Notes: generated by a model from the letters alone, not told the origin. A stretch of 64,000 nt of DNA from Bacteroidia bacterium (GCA_033391075.1 JAWPMV010000001.1:1054001-1118000); one strand, 5' to 3'. Positions 36,633 through 45,262 are shown, numbered from the stretch's first letter. Translations and numbers: made by a program.

Positions 36633-37093
36633 AGCACTCCCTTTATTTACCTGAAGCCAGAAGCCGAACCTGGATACATGTGATCTGGACTACCCTGGAT
36701 GCCATGCCAAGAATCCCTGTCCGCAAAAGGCAAAAATTCCTTCTATTCCTCCTTAAGTATTGTCAGGATGAAGAAATCTATCTGGATGTAGCCAATGCGC
36801 TTGAGGATCATGTCCATCTTTTATTGATGTTGAACCCCAAACAGAGTTTGTCAGCTGTGGTTCGGAATATAAAAGAAGCTGCGGAACAGTATTTGAGGGA
36901 GGAGATGCTATGGGAAAAGGATTATCGGGCCTATTCATTGAGTCCCGCTAAGATTCCTTACCTAAGGCGGCGAATAAGAAGGCAGGAAAAAATCCATCGG
37001 CTCATAAGTCTGAAGCAAGAACTCTGGGAACTGGAACCTTTGGGAAGAGGAAATGAATGTTTGCCGATTGCCTGGGTGAAAGGGATAGGGTAA
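36629..37093 (+). CDS. Y1-transposase-fold (HUH) protein lacking the catalytic tyrosine
   Basis: A 154-residue IS200/IS605-like Y1 domain. The HUH motif is intact (LEDHVHLLLML, His61 and His63). In the family the catalytic tyrosine sits four residues before a conserved glutamine (YxxxQ). Here the aligned block reads RIRRQEKIHR: Arg115 at the tyrosine place, Gln119 and His123 kept. The block preceding it, 'LWEKDYRAYSLSP', corresponds to the usual 'W..GYGAFSYS' in an ungapped alignment. The start ATG at 36629 overlaps the comEC stop as ATGA, so translation is coupled. This suggests a domesticated single-strand-DNA-binding protein. No inverted ends or terminal repeats flank it. Confidence 0.8.
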   Translation: MKHSLYLPEARSRTWIHVIWTTLDAMPRIPVRKRQKFLLFLLKYCQDEEIYLDVANALEDHVHLLLMLNPKQSLSAVVRNIKEAAEQYLREEMLWEKDYRAYSLSPAKIPYLRRRIRRQEKIHRLISLKQELWELEPLGRGNECLPIAWVKGIG

Positions 37094-37195
37094 TCCTTTC
37101 AAAGGGAAACAAGTAGATGTAAGATTCCATAAAATTCCTGCTTACACACGGCTTGTCGCTCATTTAAAATTAACCTAGCTTCGGGAAACGATTGC

Positions 37196-37978
37196 ATGAA
37201 ACTTTACCAGCACTTAGAATACCTCGTTCAGGATCGCGTTGCCTATATCAGTTTGAACCGACCGGAGGAAGGGAACGTCCTCAGTGATATCACAGCCGTC
37301 GAGCTCAAGGACGCTATCCTCAAAGCCGAGCAAGACGGAAGTGCCAAACTCATCGTTTTACGAGCAAATGGGGAGGACTTTTGCCGTGGATATGATAATG
37401 AGTATCTGCGAAAAATTGCAGGATATTCTCTGGATCAAAATCGCGCTGATGCACAAGGTTTGGCCGAGATGTATTTCAGCCTCTATCGTGCGACCAAGGT
37501 GATCATTGCGGAAGTTAAAGGTCAGGCCATCGGATGTGGATGCGCCTTGCTGGCAGTGGTAGATTTTATTTTTGCTTCCGAAGATGCCAGCTTCGCTTTT
37601 CCCGAAGTGAAGATGGGATTGTCTCCGGCCATGTCAATGGCCTATTTGATCCGTCGATTGGGAGAAACTCGCACCCGCTCTCTTTTATTGAGTGGTAGAA
37701 CGATAAATGCAGAAAAAGCTGCTGAATATCGACTCATCACAGAGGCTATGCCCCGAGACGAACTTTCGCCCTTCATCAATAAGTTTGCACAAGAGCTTTG
37801 TCAAAACACTTCTCCAGCGGCATTACAACTCGCTAAAAAGATGATCTCCGACATGCAGGACTTTCCCCTGGAAAATGCCCTCAAATTCGGAATCCGCATG
37901 GATGCATTCGCTCGGGTTACCGAGGATGCTCGTCGAGGAATTGCCCTGATGCTTGAGTCAAAGGATTTGGAGTGGTAG
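37196..37978 (+). CDS. Crotonase-family protein without the first catalytic glutamate
   Basis: A 260-residue enoyl-CoA hydratase/isomerase homologue. The oxyanion-hole block aligns directly with the window's other crotonase: GQAIGCGCALLAVVD here against GFALGGGCELAMACH there. Ala117 replaces the catalytic Glu113, while the second Glu (Glu137 in FPEVKMG) is kept. The active-site loop reads 'FCRGYDNEYL' instead of 'FVAGADIGEF'. Proteins of this pattern include methylglutaconyl-CoA hydratase-like and other crotonases of the phylum, which may be isomerases, lyases or thioesterases. It ends just before octamer element D. Confidence 0.8.
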   Translation: MKLYQHLEYLVQDRVAYISLNRPEEGNVLSDITAVELKDAILKAEQDGSAKLIVLRANGEDFCRGYDNEYLRKIAGYSLDQNRADAQGLAEMYFSLYRATKVIIAEVKGQAIGCGCALLAVVDFIFASEDASFAFPEVKMGLSPAMSMAYLIRRLGETRTRSLLLSGRTINAEKAAEYRLITEAMPRDELSPFINKFAQELCQNTSPAALQLAKKMISDMQDFPLENALKFGIRMDAFARVTEDARRGIALMLESKDLEW

Positions 37979-37982
37979 GGAC

Positions 37983-38047
37983 GTGTTCACGGATTCTGGT
38001 GTTCTGGAAATTGTAACAAGAACACGAGAATATATGAGCGTATGAGT
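37983..38047. repeat. Octamer-periodic inverted element D
   Basis: Left arm: units GTGTTCAC, GGATTCTG and GTGTTCTG (37983-38006). Right arm: units ACAAGAAC, ACGAGAAT, ATATGAGC and GTATGAGT (38016-38047), so the arms are near reverse complements. ACAAGAA and ACGAGAA also open the right arm of element A. It lies between convergent genes. Confidence 0.7.
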
Positions 38048-38053
38048 GCTTCC

Positions 38054-40090
38054 CTAAATCAACAAAACTTTTAATAGAAACACATATTCCATGGCTACTT
38101 CCCGATAGGGCTCAAATCGCCCTGAAGCCCCACTGTGGCCCGCTTCCATATTGGTGTGGAGCAGCAATAGATTAGTATCGGTTTTGTATTCTCGTAGCTT
38201 AGCGACCCATTTGGTGGGCTCCCAATACTGAACCTGCGAATCATGAAGACCACTGATGACCAAAATATGGGGATATGCTTTGGCTTCTACATTATCATAG
38301 GGAGAATAGGAAAGGATATAGTCGTAATACTCTTTCTCATTGGGATTGCCCCATTCGTCGTACTCGCCTGTGGTAAGCGGTATATCCGGATCGAGCATAG
38401 TGGTAACTACATCTACGAAAGGTACATTGGCAATGACGCCTTTGAAGAGTTCCGGACGCATATTGAGGATAGCTCCCATCAAAAGACCTCCCGCACTACC
38501 TCCAGAAGCAAATAGCTTTTCTTTTGTCGTATATCCTTCTTTCACCAAATGATCCCCACAAGCGATAAAGTCTGTAAAGGTATTTTTCTTCTTGAGCATT
38601 TTACCCGTATCATACCAGTACCTTCCCATTTCTGATCCGCCTCGTATATGGGCTATAGCAAAGACAAATCCCCGATTGAGCAAACTTAGTCGAGCCAGAC
38701 TAAAACTTGGGTCCATGCTGTAGCCATAAGAACCATAAGCATACAACAATAGAGGCCTTTCGTTTTTGCCGAATTCCCTTTTGTATACCAGAGAAATGGG
38801 AACCTGCGTACCATCAGAGGCAGTAGCAAAGAGCCTTTCTGAAGCATATTGATCAGAAGAAAAATCGCCCAGTACAGGAGTTTGCTTTATAAGTTTTTGC
38901 GCTTTGCTGTCCATATCCATTTCATAGACAGAAGCTGGAGTCGTCATGGATTGATAGCCGTATCTCAGTGTCTGGGAGTTTGCTTCCGGATTGAAACCCA
39001 GATAGGAAGTATAAGTGGGGTCATTGAATTCAAGGTAATAGGCTTTTTCTTCCTCATGAGCTGGCATAACTCTGATTTGGGTAAGTCCCCCCTTCCTTTC
39101 TTCCAGGACTAGATATTCATTAAATACCTCAATATCCTCCAGCAAAACATCGCTTCGGTGCGGAATCAATTCCACCCAATTCTCTTTCCCCAACTGATCT
39201 TCTTTGCAAGTCAACAAGCGAAAATTCTCTGCCTGATCATTGCTAAGGATATAAAAAGTATCATCAACATGATCAATGCTGTATTCGTGTTTGGCTTCTC
39301 TCGGATGAAAACAGCGAAATTCGCCTAAAGGATCTTTGGACTCCAGGATGTGTGTTTCAGTTACAAGGGTGCTGTTTGAGCTAATTTGAAGAAATTTCTT
39401 TGACTTACTTTTGCTGATATAGCAATTGAAGGTGTCGTCTTTTTCTTCATAGATCAGTGCATCTTCTGCTGGATCTGTATGGAGTTTATGACGAAAAATG
39501 CGATCAGAACGCAGGGTTTCTTTGTCCTGTAAGCTATAAAACAAATACTCATTATCATCGGCCCAAACCATATTGCCGGTTGTCCCTTCTATCTCATCTT
39601 CGAAATACTCCCGAGTCTCAAGATTGAGGATGCGGATTTTATATATGCGCCTTCCTTGTGTGTCAATTCCATAAGCCAAAAGATTGTGATCTTTGCTCAG
39701 CGCCATTCCCCCAATCTGGCAATAGGATTCCCCTTCTGCCAATTCATTGACATTCAAAAGGATCTCTTCCTCAGATTCCATGCTCCCTCTTCTTCTACAG
39801 AAGAAAGGATATTCTTTGCCTTTTTCAAATCGATGGTAATAGTAAAAGCCTTTTAACAAATAAGGTGCGGATTGATCGTCAGGCTTGAAGCGGGCTTTTA
39901 TTTCTTCAAAAATCTCTTCCTTCAATGCGTCCTGATCTTCAAGCGCTTTTTCTTTAAAGGTATTTTCGGCTTCCAAATGAGCCAGTAAGTCGGGATTTTC
40001 CCGATCTCTCATCCAATAATAATTGTCAATTCTATCATGACCATGGATGCTATGTGTATGAGAAATTTTCTTTGCTTTGGGTGGCTGCAT
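38054..40090 (-). CDS. ptrB: Oligopeptidase B (S9A prolyl oligopeptidase family)
   Basis: A 678-residue serine peptidase without a signal peptide, so it is cytoplasmic. The N-terminal beta-propeller starts with 'DNYYWMRDRENPDLLAHLEA' and the C-terminal alpha/beta hydrolase domain carries the nucleophile in 'ASGGSAGGLL' (Ser near 523), Asp in 'GLHDSQVQYWEPTKW' and His in 'AGHSGASGR'. 'GGSEMGRYWYDTGK' is the standard block before the serine. It cleaves short peptides after basic residues in known homologues. It is a single gene that ends close to element D. Confidence 0.9.
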   Translation of the reverse strand: MQPPKAKKISHTHSIHGHDRIDNYYWMRDRENPDLLAHLEAENTFKEKALEDQDALKEEIFEEIKARFKPDDQSAPYLLKGFYYYHRFEKGKEYPFFCRRRGSMESEEEILLNVNELAEGESYCQIGGMALSKDHNLLAYGIDTQGRRIYKIRILNLETREYFEDEIEGTTGNMVWADDNEYLFYSLQDKETLRSDRIFRHKLHTDPAEDALIYEEKDDTFNCYISKSKSKKFLQISSNSTLVTETHILESKDPLGEFRCFHPREAKHEYSIDHVDDTFYILSNDQAENFRLLTCKEDQLGKENWVELIPHRSDVLLEDIEVFNEYLVLEERKGGLTQIRVMPAHEEEKAYYLEFNDPTYTSYLGFNPEANSQTLRYGYQSMTTPASVYEMDMDSKAQKLIKQTPVLGDFSSDQYASERLFATASDGTQVPISLVYKREFGKNERPLLLYAYGSYGYSMDPSFSLARLSLLNRGFVFAIAHIRGGSEMGRYWYDTGKMLKKKNTFTDFIACGDHLVKEGYTTKEKLFASGGSAGGLLMGAILNMRPELFKGVIANVPFVDVVTTMLDPDIPLTTGEYDEWGNPNEKEYYDYILSYSPYDNVEAKAYPHILVISGLHDSQVQYWEPTKWVAKLREYKTDTNLLLLHTNMEAGHSGASGRFEPYREVAMEYVFLLKVLLI

Positions 40091-40238
40091 ATGTTCGTTT
40101 CGCGATTTGATTTCCTTGAATTGTGAAGCTAGGAAAGAAGGGGGAGAAGTCAGAGAAAACAGCCGAAATTATTCTTTAAAATAGAGAAAGGACAATTCTC
40201 TTATGAATCATCCTTTCTACTTTACTTAGGTCAATCTT

Positions 40239-41228
40239 CTATTTTTTTAGGATCGCAATCGCTCTTTCCAACATGATATCTCTACCTGCCTCAATATCTG
40301 CCTGACTATTTTCAATCTGAATGTCGGCTTCAACCCCTACCTCAATAGAATTCCCTGCTTTATCCAGAAAATCACTCACGGAAACTGCCAATAGCCAGGA
40401 ATTGGAGAGTTGATGGCCGTAATTTCCTCCTCCGCCCCCTCCGGTAACTTGCCCCAGGAGCTGGACATTGTCTATGCCTTTAAACATAGCTGCCATATAG
40501 GAACTTGCACTATAAGATTTCCTGTTGATCATAAGAACAGTAGGTTTGTCGAAATGGAAATCTGCCGAAGGATGGGCATAAACCGGAATGGGATCGGTTT
40601 TGTTCTGATGGCCCGGCCCACTTTTCTCCTGATAGCTTCCCAGGTAGGTTCTTTCCGTAACAAAATCCCCTAACAGATCAGGGATACCATTGCTATCTCC
40701 TCCGCCATTGTGTCTGATGTCTATGATCAATCCTTCGACACCCTCTTCATGCATCTTGCGGATGGTTTTTTGAAGCGCATTGTTATGACGCATTTGCCGG
40801 ATATAGATGTAGCCTATATTGTCTACGATTTCATGGTAAAGGGCATCATAGGTCTCGAGATTGCCTCCCATGTAATTGTCATTTACTACTTTGATAGAGA
40901 AGTGAACCTCATAATCCTCCCAGAATTTGTAGATGTCTGCGGTATCAAAATCAGAGACCAGTCGATTGTGGGTGTCTTTCAATTCGAGTAGAGAAGCTTC
41001 CATGGCATCGAATAGGCCTTGCTCTGTAGATAGTTTGTCAGGATCAGCCAGGTATCTGGATTTTACCTCCTCCCAATCGACTCCTTTTTCCTCGAAGTAC
41101 ATATAGTGCTCATCTACATAGGTCCAGAATTCCTTATAGACTTCCTCTCCTCGCATAGAAACTTCTATTTGGGGGCTGCAAGCATTTAAGAGAAAGAGAG
41201 ATAGGAGGAGGATATTGAAATATTTCAT
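40239..41228 (-). CDS. S41-family (tail-specific/tricorn-like) peptidase, lipoprotein
   Basis: A 329-residue protein with a lipoprotein signal (MKYFNILLLSLFLLNAC, cysteine 17); I take the ATG at 41228 rather than the longer frame from 41282, which adds a polar leader. The S41 core has 'GYIYIRQMRHNNALQKTIRK' and the nucleophile region 'VLMINRKSYSASSYMAAM', with the catalytic serine in SYSASSYM, and 'VTGGGGGGNYGHQLSNSW' after it. The region before is helical ('EEVYKEFWTYVDEHYMYFEE') as in eukaryote-like S41 members. It is 20 bases after the OM-protein gene at 41248 and probably in its operon. Confidence 0.85.
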   Translation of the reverse strand: MKYFNILLLSLFLLNACSPQIEVSMRGEEVYKEFWTYVDEHYMYFEEKGVDWEEVKSRYLADPDKLSTEQGLFDAMEASLLELKDTHNRLVSDFDTADIYKFWEDYEVHFSIKVVNDNYMGGNLETYDALYHEIVDNIGYIYIRQMRHNNALQKTIRKMHEEGVEGLIIDIRHNGGGDSNGIPDLLGDFVTERTYLGSYQEKSGPGHQNKTDPIPVYAHPSADFHFDKPTVLMINRKSYSASSYMAAMFKGIDNVQLLGQVTGGGGGGNYGHQLSNSWLLAVSVSDFLDKAGNSIEVGVEADIQIENSQADIEAGRDIMLERAIAILKK

Positions 41229-41247
41229 TGTTATTGAGTTTTGTTGA

Positions 41248-42066
41248 TTAGTAGAGATAGGTGGCTGAAAGGCCGAGGTCATGATTCATGGTATGAGAAC
41301 TATGTATACCTTCATCCCTTTGGAAATAGAATTCGTAGTTCAGGCCTATTTTATATCGGCTTTGGATTTGGTAGAAAAGGCCTAAAGAGAATCGAATCAT
41401 CTGGTATTTATGGGGTAATTTTAGTTTGCCACTTTTGAGTAAAGGGCCAGCCATTCCTCTTCGTGTGGGACTGAAATGCTCTTCTGTGAGGTATTCATCC
41501 GGATAGGGATGTCCATAGGCCGGGCGAATGACATAATTGAGTAAACCCATTTGGAGACTTGGAATGGTGTATAATTTATTGTCATCCGTCTCATTGAGTA
41601 CAAATTCTGAGCTGATCATGGGGCCTATGCTCTTGCTTATGGTATAGCTGATGGGATTGTTGTTGAAAATTCCGGCAGCTGCCTGAGGAAATTTTAACAA
41701 GGAGTAAGAATCGATAAATCCTCCTACCCATAGATTGCCTACTTTTCTTTGGTGGCTGTACTGAACCTGAGGACTGATGAGTTTTATTCTCAAGAGTCCT
41801 TTAGGGTCTTCAGTTACTGCACTGGAGTAGGTGAAAATGAGGGCTTCCCTTTTCTTATCAGTTTCTTTTCTATAGATGGTACCGAAACTCCAGGTACCTG
41901 CCTGAAATTTCCTGGCTGATAGGCGGGTATCTTTAAACTGTGTAATGCGCCAGTTAAGGTGAAGGCCAATTTCCTCTTGTTTGAAATTGGCAGCATCTTG
42001 TGCACTCAGCTCCTGAGTACAAAAACTGAGGCTTATTATGCAAATGATTGTTGTGAAGATTTTCAT
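41248..42066 (-). CDS. Probable outer-membrane beta-barrel protein, unknown
   Basis: The start is taken at 42066 (MKIFTTIICIISLSFCTQELSAQ), giving a signal peptide; the frame opens 8 codons earlier. The 272-residue product has a high share of alternating polar/hydrophobic segments ('FSLGLFYQIQSRYKIGLNYE', 'GGFIDSYSLLKFPQAAAGIF') and ends in 'LGLSATYLY', a C-terminal aromatic typical of outer-membrane barrels. It could be a small porin-like channel or a surface protein. The peptidase gene follows at 20 bases. No family recognised. Confidence 0.65.
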   Translation of the reverse strand: MKIFTTIICIISLSFCTQELSAQDAANFKQEEIGLHLNWRITQFKDTRLSARKFQAGTWSFGTIYRKETDKKREALIFTYSSAVTEDPKGLLRIKLISPQVQYSHQRKVGNLWVGGFIDSYSLLKFPQAAAGIFNNNPISYTISKSIGPMISSEFVLNETDDNKLYTIPSLQMGLLNYVIRPAYGHPYPDEYLTEEHFSPTRRGMAGPLLKSGKLKLPHKYQMIRFSLGLFYQIQSRYKIGLNYEFYFQRDEGIHSSHTMNHDLGLSATYLY

Positions 42067-42216
42067 AATTCCTGCGATTGATTGGATCAAAACTGCAAGG
42101 AATTATGATGCGAAACCGAAAGGAGTGGTTAGGGGAAGGCTTTTGGGGTGAATGACAAATATCCATTGCCCCCTAAATGCTTGCATGTTGCCCCTATAGT
42201 ACTGTATATCAGGCGA

Positions 42217-43041
42217 CTATGCGGATTTTTTGATACTGTCGTAAAAACTTCTGCTCAGGGGTATCGGCTTGTCAATACCCGAGATTTTGAGCTTTGCTTT
42301 ACTTTTATTACCCTTGATCTCTTCAATTTTTGAACGGTTGACTACATAGGAACGGTGTACTTTGGGAAAAGCATCATTGCCTAATTGTTGTTGGAGATCT
42401 TTGAGGGTGCTTCGGAGAATATGACGCTGCACTTTATCCTCATGCTTCAAATAGAGCATCACATAATTGTCATGCGCCTGGAGGTAGAGGATATCTTGAA
42501 GGTCCGTTTCAACTCTATCATCCTTATTTTCCCCTGTCAACAGGATCTGCCTGCTTTGATTTTTCTGTGGGCTTGTTTTCTCCAAAATGGATCTGTAGCT
42601 ATCCTTCCAGTTGAAGTAGAGAAATACCAGGTAAATCAAAACCGGGAGCAGCGCCACACTAGCTGCCCGGGATAAAAATCCCCCCATACTTAGAAAAGAA
42701 ATTGGCCAGGAAAAGACCCAGGATGCGTAGAAATAACAGGCCAATAAGGAGAAGAGAATAGCAATGAAAATATCCAGCACCTCTTTTAGAATCGTCCAGT
42801 TTGCAAGCCTCCGTTTATTAAAAAATCGAAGACTCAGGAAATAATAAGCTCCGAGACTCAGGAAAATCACGATGGGATAGCCACTGAGGATGAGGTTCTT
42901 ATTGGGGTGAGTAAAGCTACTCGTACCAAAGGGTTGAAAGACAAAAAGGATGAAAAAGACGCTGAGTGCTATTGAAAGAGAAATCAATAGATAGGTCCTC
43001 AAATGGGGCCTGGGAAAAGGGATGTTGATAAGTGAATTCAA
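42217..43041 (-). CDS. Membrane-integral LytTR DNA-binding regulator
   Basis: A 274-residue protein with four membrane segments (about 18-38, 50-70, 86-108 and 120-142) followed by a short linker and a LytTR domain from about 170 ('DLQDILYLQAHDNYVMLYLK', 'VHRSYVVNRSKIEEIKG'). There is no receiver and no kinase domain, so the membrane part itself may be the sensor. A receiver-LytTR response regulator follows upstream on the same strand after a gap of 72 bases (43114-43872). No histidine kinase is nearby. Target promoters are unknown. Confidence 0.85.
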   Translation of the reverse strand: MNSLINIPFPRPHLRTYLLISLSIALSVFFILFVFQPFGTSSFTHPNKNLILSGYPIVIFLSLGAYYFLSLRFFNKRRLANWTILKEVLDIFIAILFSLLACYFYASWVFSWPISFLSMGGFLSRAASVALLPVLIYLVFLYFNWKDSYRSILEKTSPQKNQSRQILLTGENKDDRVETDLQDILYLQAHDNYVMLYLKHEDKVQRHILRSTLKDLQQQLGNDAFPKVHRSYVVNRSKIEEIKGNKSKAKLKISGIDKPIPLSRSFYDSIKKSA

Positions 43042-43113
43042 GTTCTGCTCAACGAGATTAAAAAGGTAAAATCAGGAGAAATTTGCGGCTTTGCAAATAG
43101 ACAGAACTTCCTG

Positions 43114-43872
43114 CTAGCGATTTAACCATTCCTTAAACAGGCGGGTTTTTTCCATACTTACGATGGCTTCGATATCGCCCGGAGGATCCAATTCAACTTT
43201 GATCCGACTTTTAGAATGTGCGTACATGGCCTTTATCGCATCGTATTTGATGAGGTATTGGCGATTGATGCGGAAAAACTGTTTGGGATCTACTACATTC
43301 TCGAGTTTGCCCAGGGTAGTGTCAATGATATGTCGACGCTTATCTTCGGTGATGAGGAAAGCATATTTTTGCTGCCCAAAGAAATATGAAACCTCCTCAA
43401 CCGGTACGGATTTAATTTTATCCCCGCTACTGACCAGGAAGCGTTTTTGAAATTCTGGTTCCTGTTTTTGCTGAAAGGCCTGGGTAAGAGCCGCCAGATC
43501 AATAGGGGCAGCTTTCGATTGCTGCTCTTTAAACTTTTTTAAGGCATGCTCAAGTTCTTCTTTTTCTATAGGCTTGAGTAAATAATGGATGCTATTTAGT
43601 CGAAATGCCTGCAAAGCATACTGATCATAAGCTGTGCAAAAGATGATGGGGCTTTTCGGTTGGACCTCATCAAAAATGGAAAAGCTATTGCCATCGGCCA
43701 GATGGATATCGAGAAAAATAAGCTCTGCTTCCTGTTTAGATAGCCATTCTACTGAAGCTTTTACAGAATCCAGTACGTCCAGAATTTCTATACTATTATC
43801 AAGCTGCCCTAACAGGCGAGTCAATCTTTTTGCTGCTAATGGTTCGTCTTCTATAATGAGGACTTTTGGCAT
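43114..43872 (-). CDS. LytTR-family response regulator
   Basis: A 252-residue regulator: receiver domain at 1-120 with acidic pocket Glu8/Asp9, phospho-acceptor Asp55 in 'IFLDIHLADG' and Lys in 'LLKPIEKEEL' near 101-104, and a LytTR DNA-binding domain from about 150 ('KYAFLITEDKRRHIIDTTLG', 'FFRINRQYLIKYDAI'). Its usual partner would be a LytS-type membrane kinase, but the neighbouring gene codes for a kinase-less membrane LytTR protein. Element E lies just upstream (43883-43957). Confidence 0.9.
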   Translation of the reverse strand: MPKVLIIEDEPLAAKRLTRLLGQLDNSIEILDVLDSVKASVEWLSKQEAELIFLDIHLADGNSFSIFDEVQPKSPIIFCTAYDQYALQAFRLNSIHYLLKPIEKEELEHALKKFKEQQSKAAPIDLAALTQAFQQKQEPEFQKRFLVSSGDKIKSVPVEEVSYFFGQQKYAFLITEDKRRHIIDTTLGKLENVVDPKQFFRINRQYLIKYDAIKAMYAHSKSRIKVELDPPGDIEAIVSMEKTRLFKEWLNR

Positions 43873-43882
43873 ATTGAGTAAA

Positions 43883-43957
43883 TGTGTTGTTGTGTTGTAG
43901 TGTTAAAATTTTGGAGTTGTACATGGATAACTACAAAACTGCAGAACTAAAACACTT
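43883..43957. repeat. Octamer-periodic inverted element E
   Basis: Left arm: TGTGTTGT twice then AGTGTTAA in unbroken 8-base phase (43883-43906). Right arm: AACTACAA, AACTGCAG and AACTAAAA (43929-43952), then CACTT. The arms are weakly complementary. It lies between two genes on the same strand: the end of dapF and the start of the LytTR response regulator. Confidence 0.6.
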
Positions 43958-43958
43958 C

Positions 43959-44747
43959 CTATATATATACTTCCCCCTCAAAAACAAAAGTGGCCGGTCC
44001 GGAAAGAATCACTTTTTCCTGCCCATCTTTTTCTAGTATCCTAACGGATAAATTTCCCCCCTCAGTTTGTATATCGATCTTCTGCAAATCAGGTGCCTGT
44101 TCCAATTTATAGATATATGCACAGGCAGTAACTCCTGTTCCGCAGCTCAAAGTTTCATCTTCCACCCCACGCTCATAGGTACGGACTCGTAGTCGGCCAG
44201 GTTCGAGTACATTGACGAAGTTTACATTGGTACCACCTCCTTCAACATAGGCCTCATCATATCTGATGGCTTTCCCCTGAGCATAGACATCCAGCTCCGA
44301 AAGGGAATTTTCTTCAAAGCCTACATAATGGGGCGAACCGGTATTGATCCAGCTACTCTTGCCATTGAGTTTTCGGTAGGAGTGAGGGGCAATCATTTCT
44401 AGGTCAACGATTCCTTCTTTCAGACTGGCATGATGCAAACCATCTATAGCTTCAAATTCGTAAGTTTCTTTCACGATTCCTCTAAAATGAGCAAAAGCTA
44501 CCAGGCATCTTCCACCATTTCCACACATAGTACTTTCTCCTCCATCAGCATTATAATAGATCATCTTGAAATCATTTTCCTGTGAATCACTCAACAAAAT
44601 TAATCCATCCGCTCCTATACCCATGCGACGATCACAAAGGAAGGCTACTTGCTTATTGCTTAGTTGATCTTCGAGCTTTTGACCTCGATTGTCGATCATG
44701 ACAAAATCATTTCCTGTGCCCTGATATTTCCAGAATCTTAGATTCAT
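43959..44747 (-). CDS. dapF: Diaminopimelate epimerase
   Basis: A 262-residue enzyme that converts LL- to meso-diaminopimelate for lysine and peptidoglycan. Both catalytic cysteines are present: Cys75 in 'ESTMCGNGGR' and Cys202 in 'ETLSCGTGVTACA', with 'ADGLILL' and 'GSPHYVGF' conserved. It starts at 44747 with the well-conserved 'FWKYQGTGNDFVMID'. It is a single gene, divergent from the CDGSH gene with 87 bases between. Element E follows its stop. Confidence 0.95.
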   Translation of the reverse strand: MNLRFWKYQGTGNDFVMIDNRGQKLEDQLSNKQVAFLCDRRMGIGADGLILLSDSQENDFKMIYYNADGGESTMCGNGGRCLVAFAHFRGIVKETYEFEAIDGLHHASLKEGIVDLEMIAPHSYRKLNGKSSWINTGSPHYVGFEENSLSELDVYAQGKAIRYDEAYVEGGGTNVNFVNVLEPGRLRVRTYERGVEDETLSCGTGVTACAYIYKLEQAPDLQKIDIQTEGGNLSVRILEKDGQEKVILSGPATFVFEGEVYI

Positions 44748-44834
44748 TCTAAATTGATCAATGTTTAAACATTATTTTGGTGCTGCAATTATATTTATAG
44801 CGTTTCTGATTTAAACAAAAAAATATAACTCATC

Positions 44835-45071
44835 ATGGCAGAACCAAAAATTCCTCAAAAAGCTCCTTTCGCAGTAGATTGTGAAGCCGGTACCTATTAC
44901 TGGTGTTCTTGCGGTCAAAGTTCCAAACAACCCTTTTGCGATGGCTCGCACAAAGGTACGGAGTTTACGCCAATCAAAACGGAAATAGCAGAAGCAAAAA
45001 AAGTCTATTTCTGTGGATGTAAAAATAGTGCAAATGGAGCTTTCTGTGATGGATCACATAAAGCGCTTTAA
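44835..45071 (+). CDS. Two-motif CDGSH iron-sulfur protein
   Basis: A 78-residue protein with two CDGSH sites: Cys24, Cys26, Cys35 and His39, then Cys60, Cys62, Cys71 and His75, each expected to hold a 2Fe-2S cluster with three Cys and one His. It is almost nothing but these two sites, like the small bacterial mitoNEET-type proteins that carry two clusters in one chain. Proposed roles are electron transfer or cluster delivery. A strong terminator follows 32 bases after the stop. Confidence 0.92.
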   Translation: MAEPKIPQKAPFAVDCEAGTYYWCSCGQSSKQPFCDGSHKGTEFTPIKTEIAEAKKVYFCGCKNSANGAFCDGSHKAL

Positions 45072-45103
45072 GATTCTCCCCAAGAATCAACATCTATTTA
45101 TAA

Positions 45104-45147
45104 GACGGCCTGTGGACTTATTCCTGAAAACAGGCCGTCATTTTTTT
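45104..45147 (+). terminator. Rho-independent terminator of the CDGSH gene
   Basis: GACGGCCTGT (45104-45113) pairs with ACAGGCCGTC (45130-45139) and is followed by A and seven T. Confidence 0.88.
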
Positions 45148-45262
45148 GTCCAAATTAGAAGTATCAAAAAACGATTTGAGACGTCTCAATCATCTTTGAG
45201 GCGATCCTGAAGCTGTTTCTCCTGAATTTGAGCTCATCATTCAATCATCAAATTCATATACA

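Noticed and set aside
36629-37093. Active IS200/IS605 insertion sequence
   Set aside because: The catalytic tyrosine is missing, there is no tnpB, and no subterminal hairpins or target site boundaries are visible; the gene overlaps comEC as ATGA, which an insertion would not normally produce.
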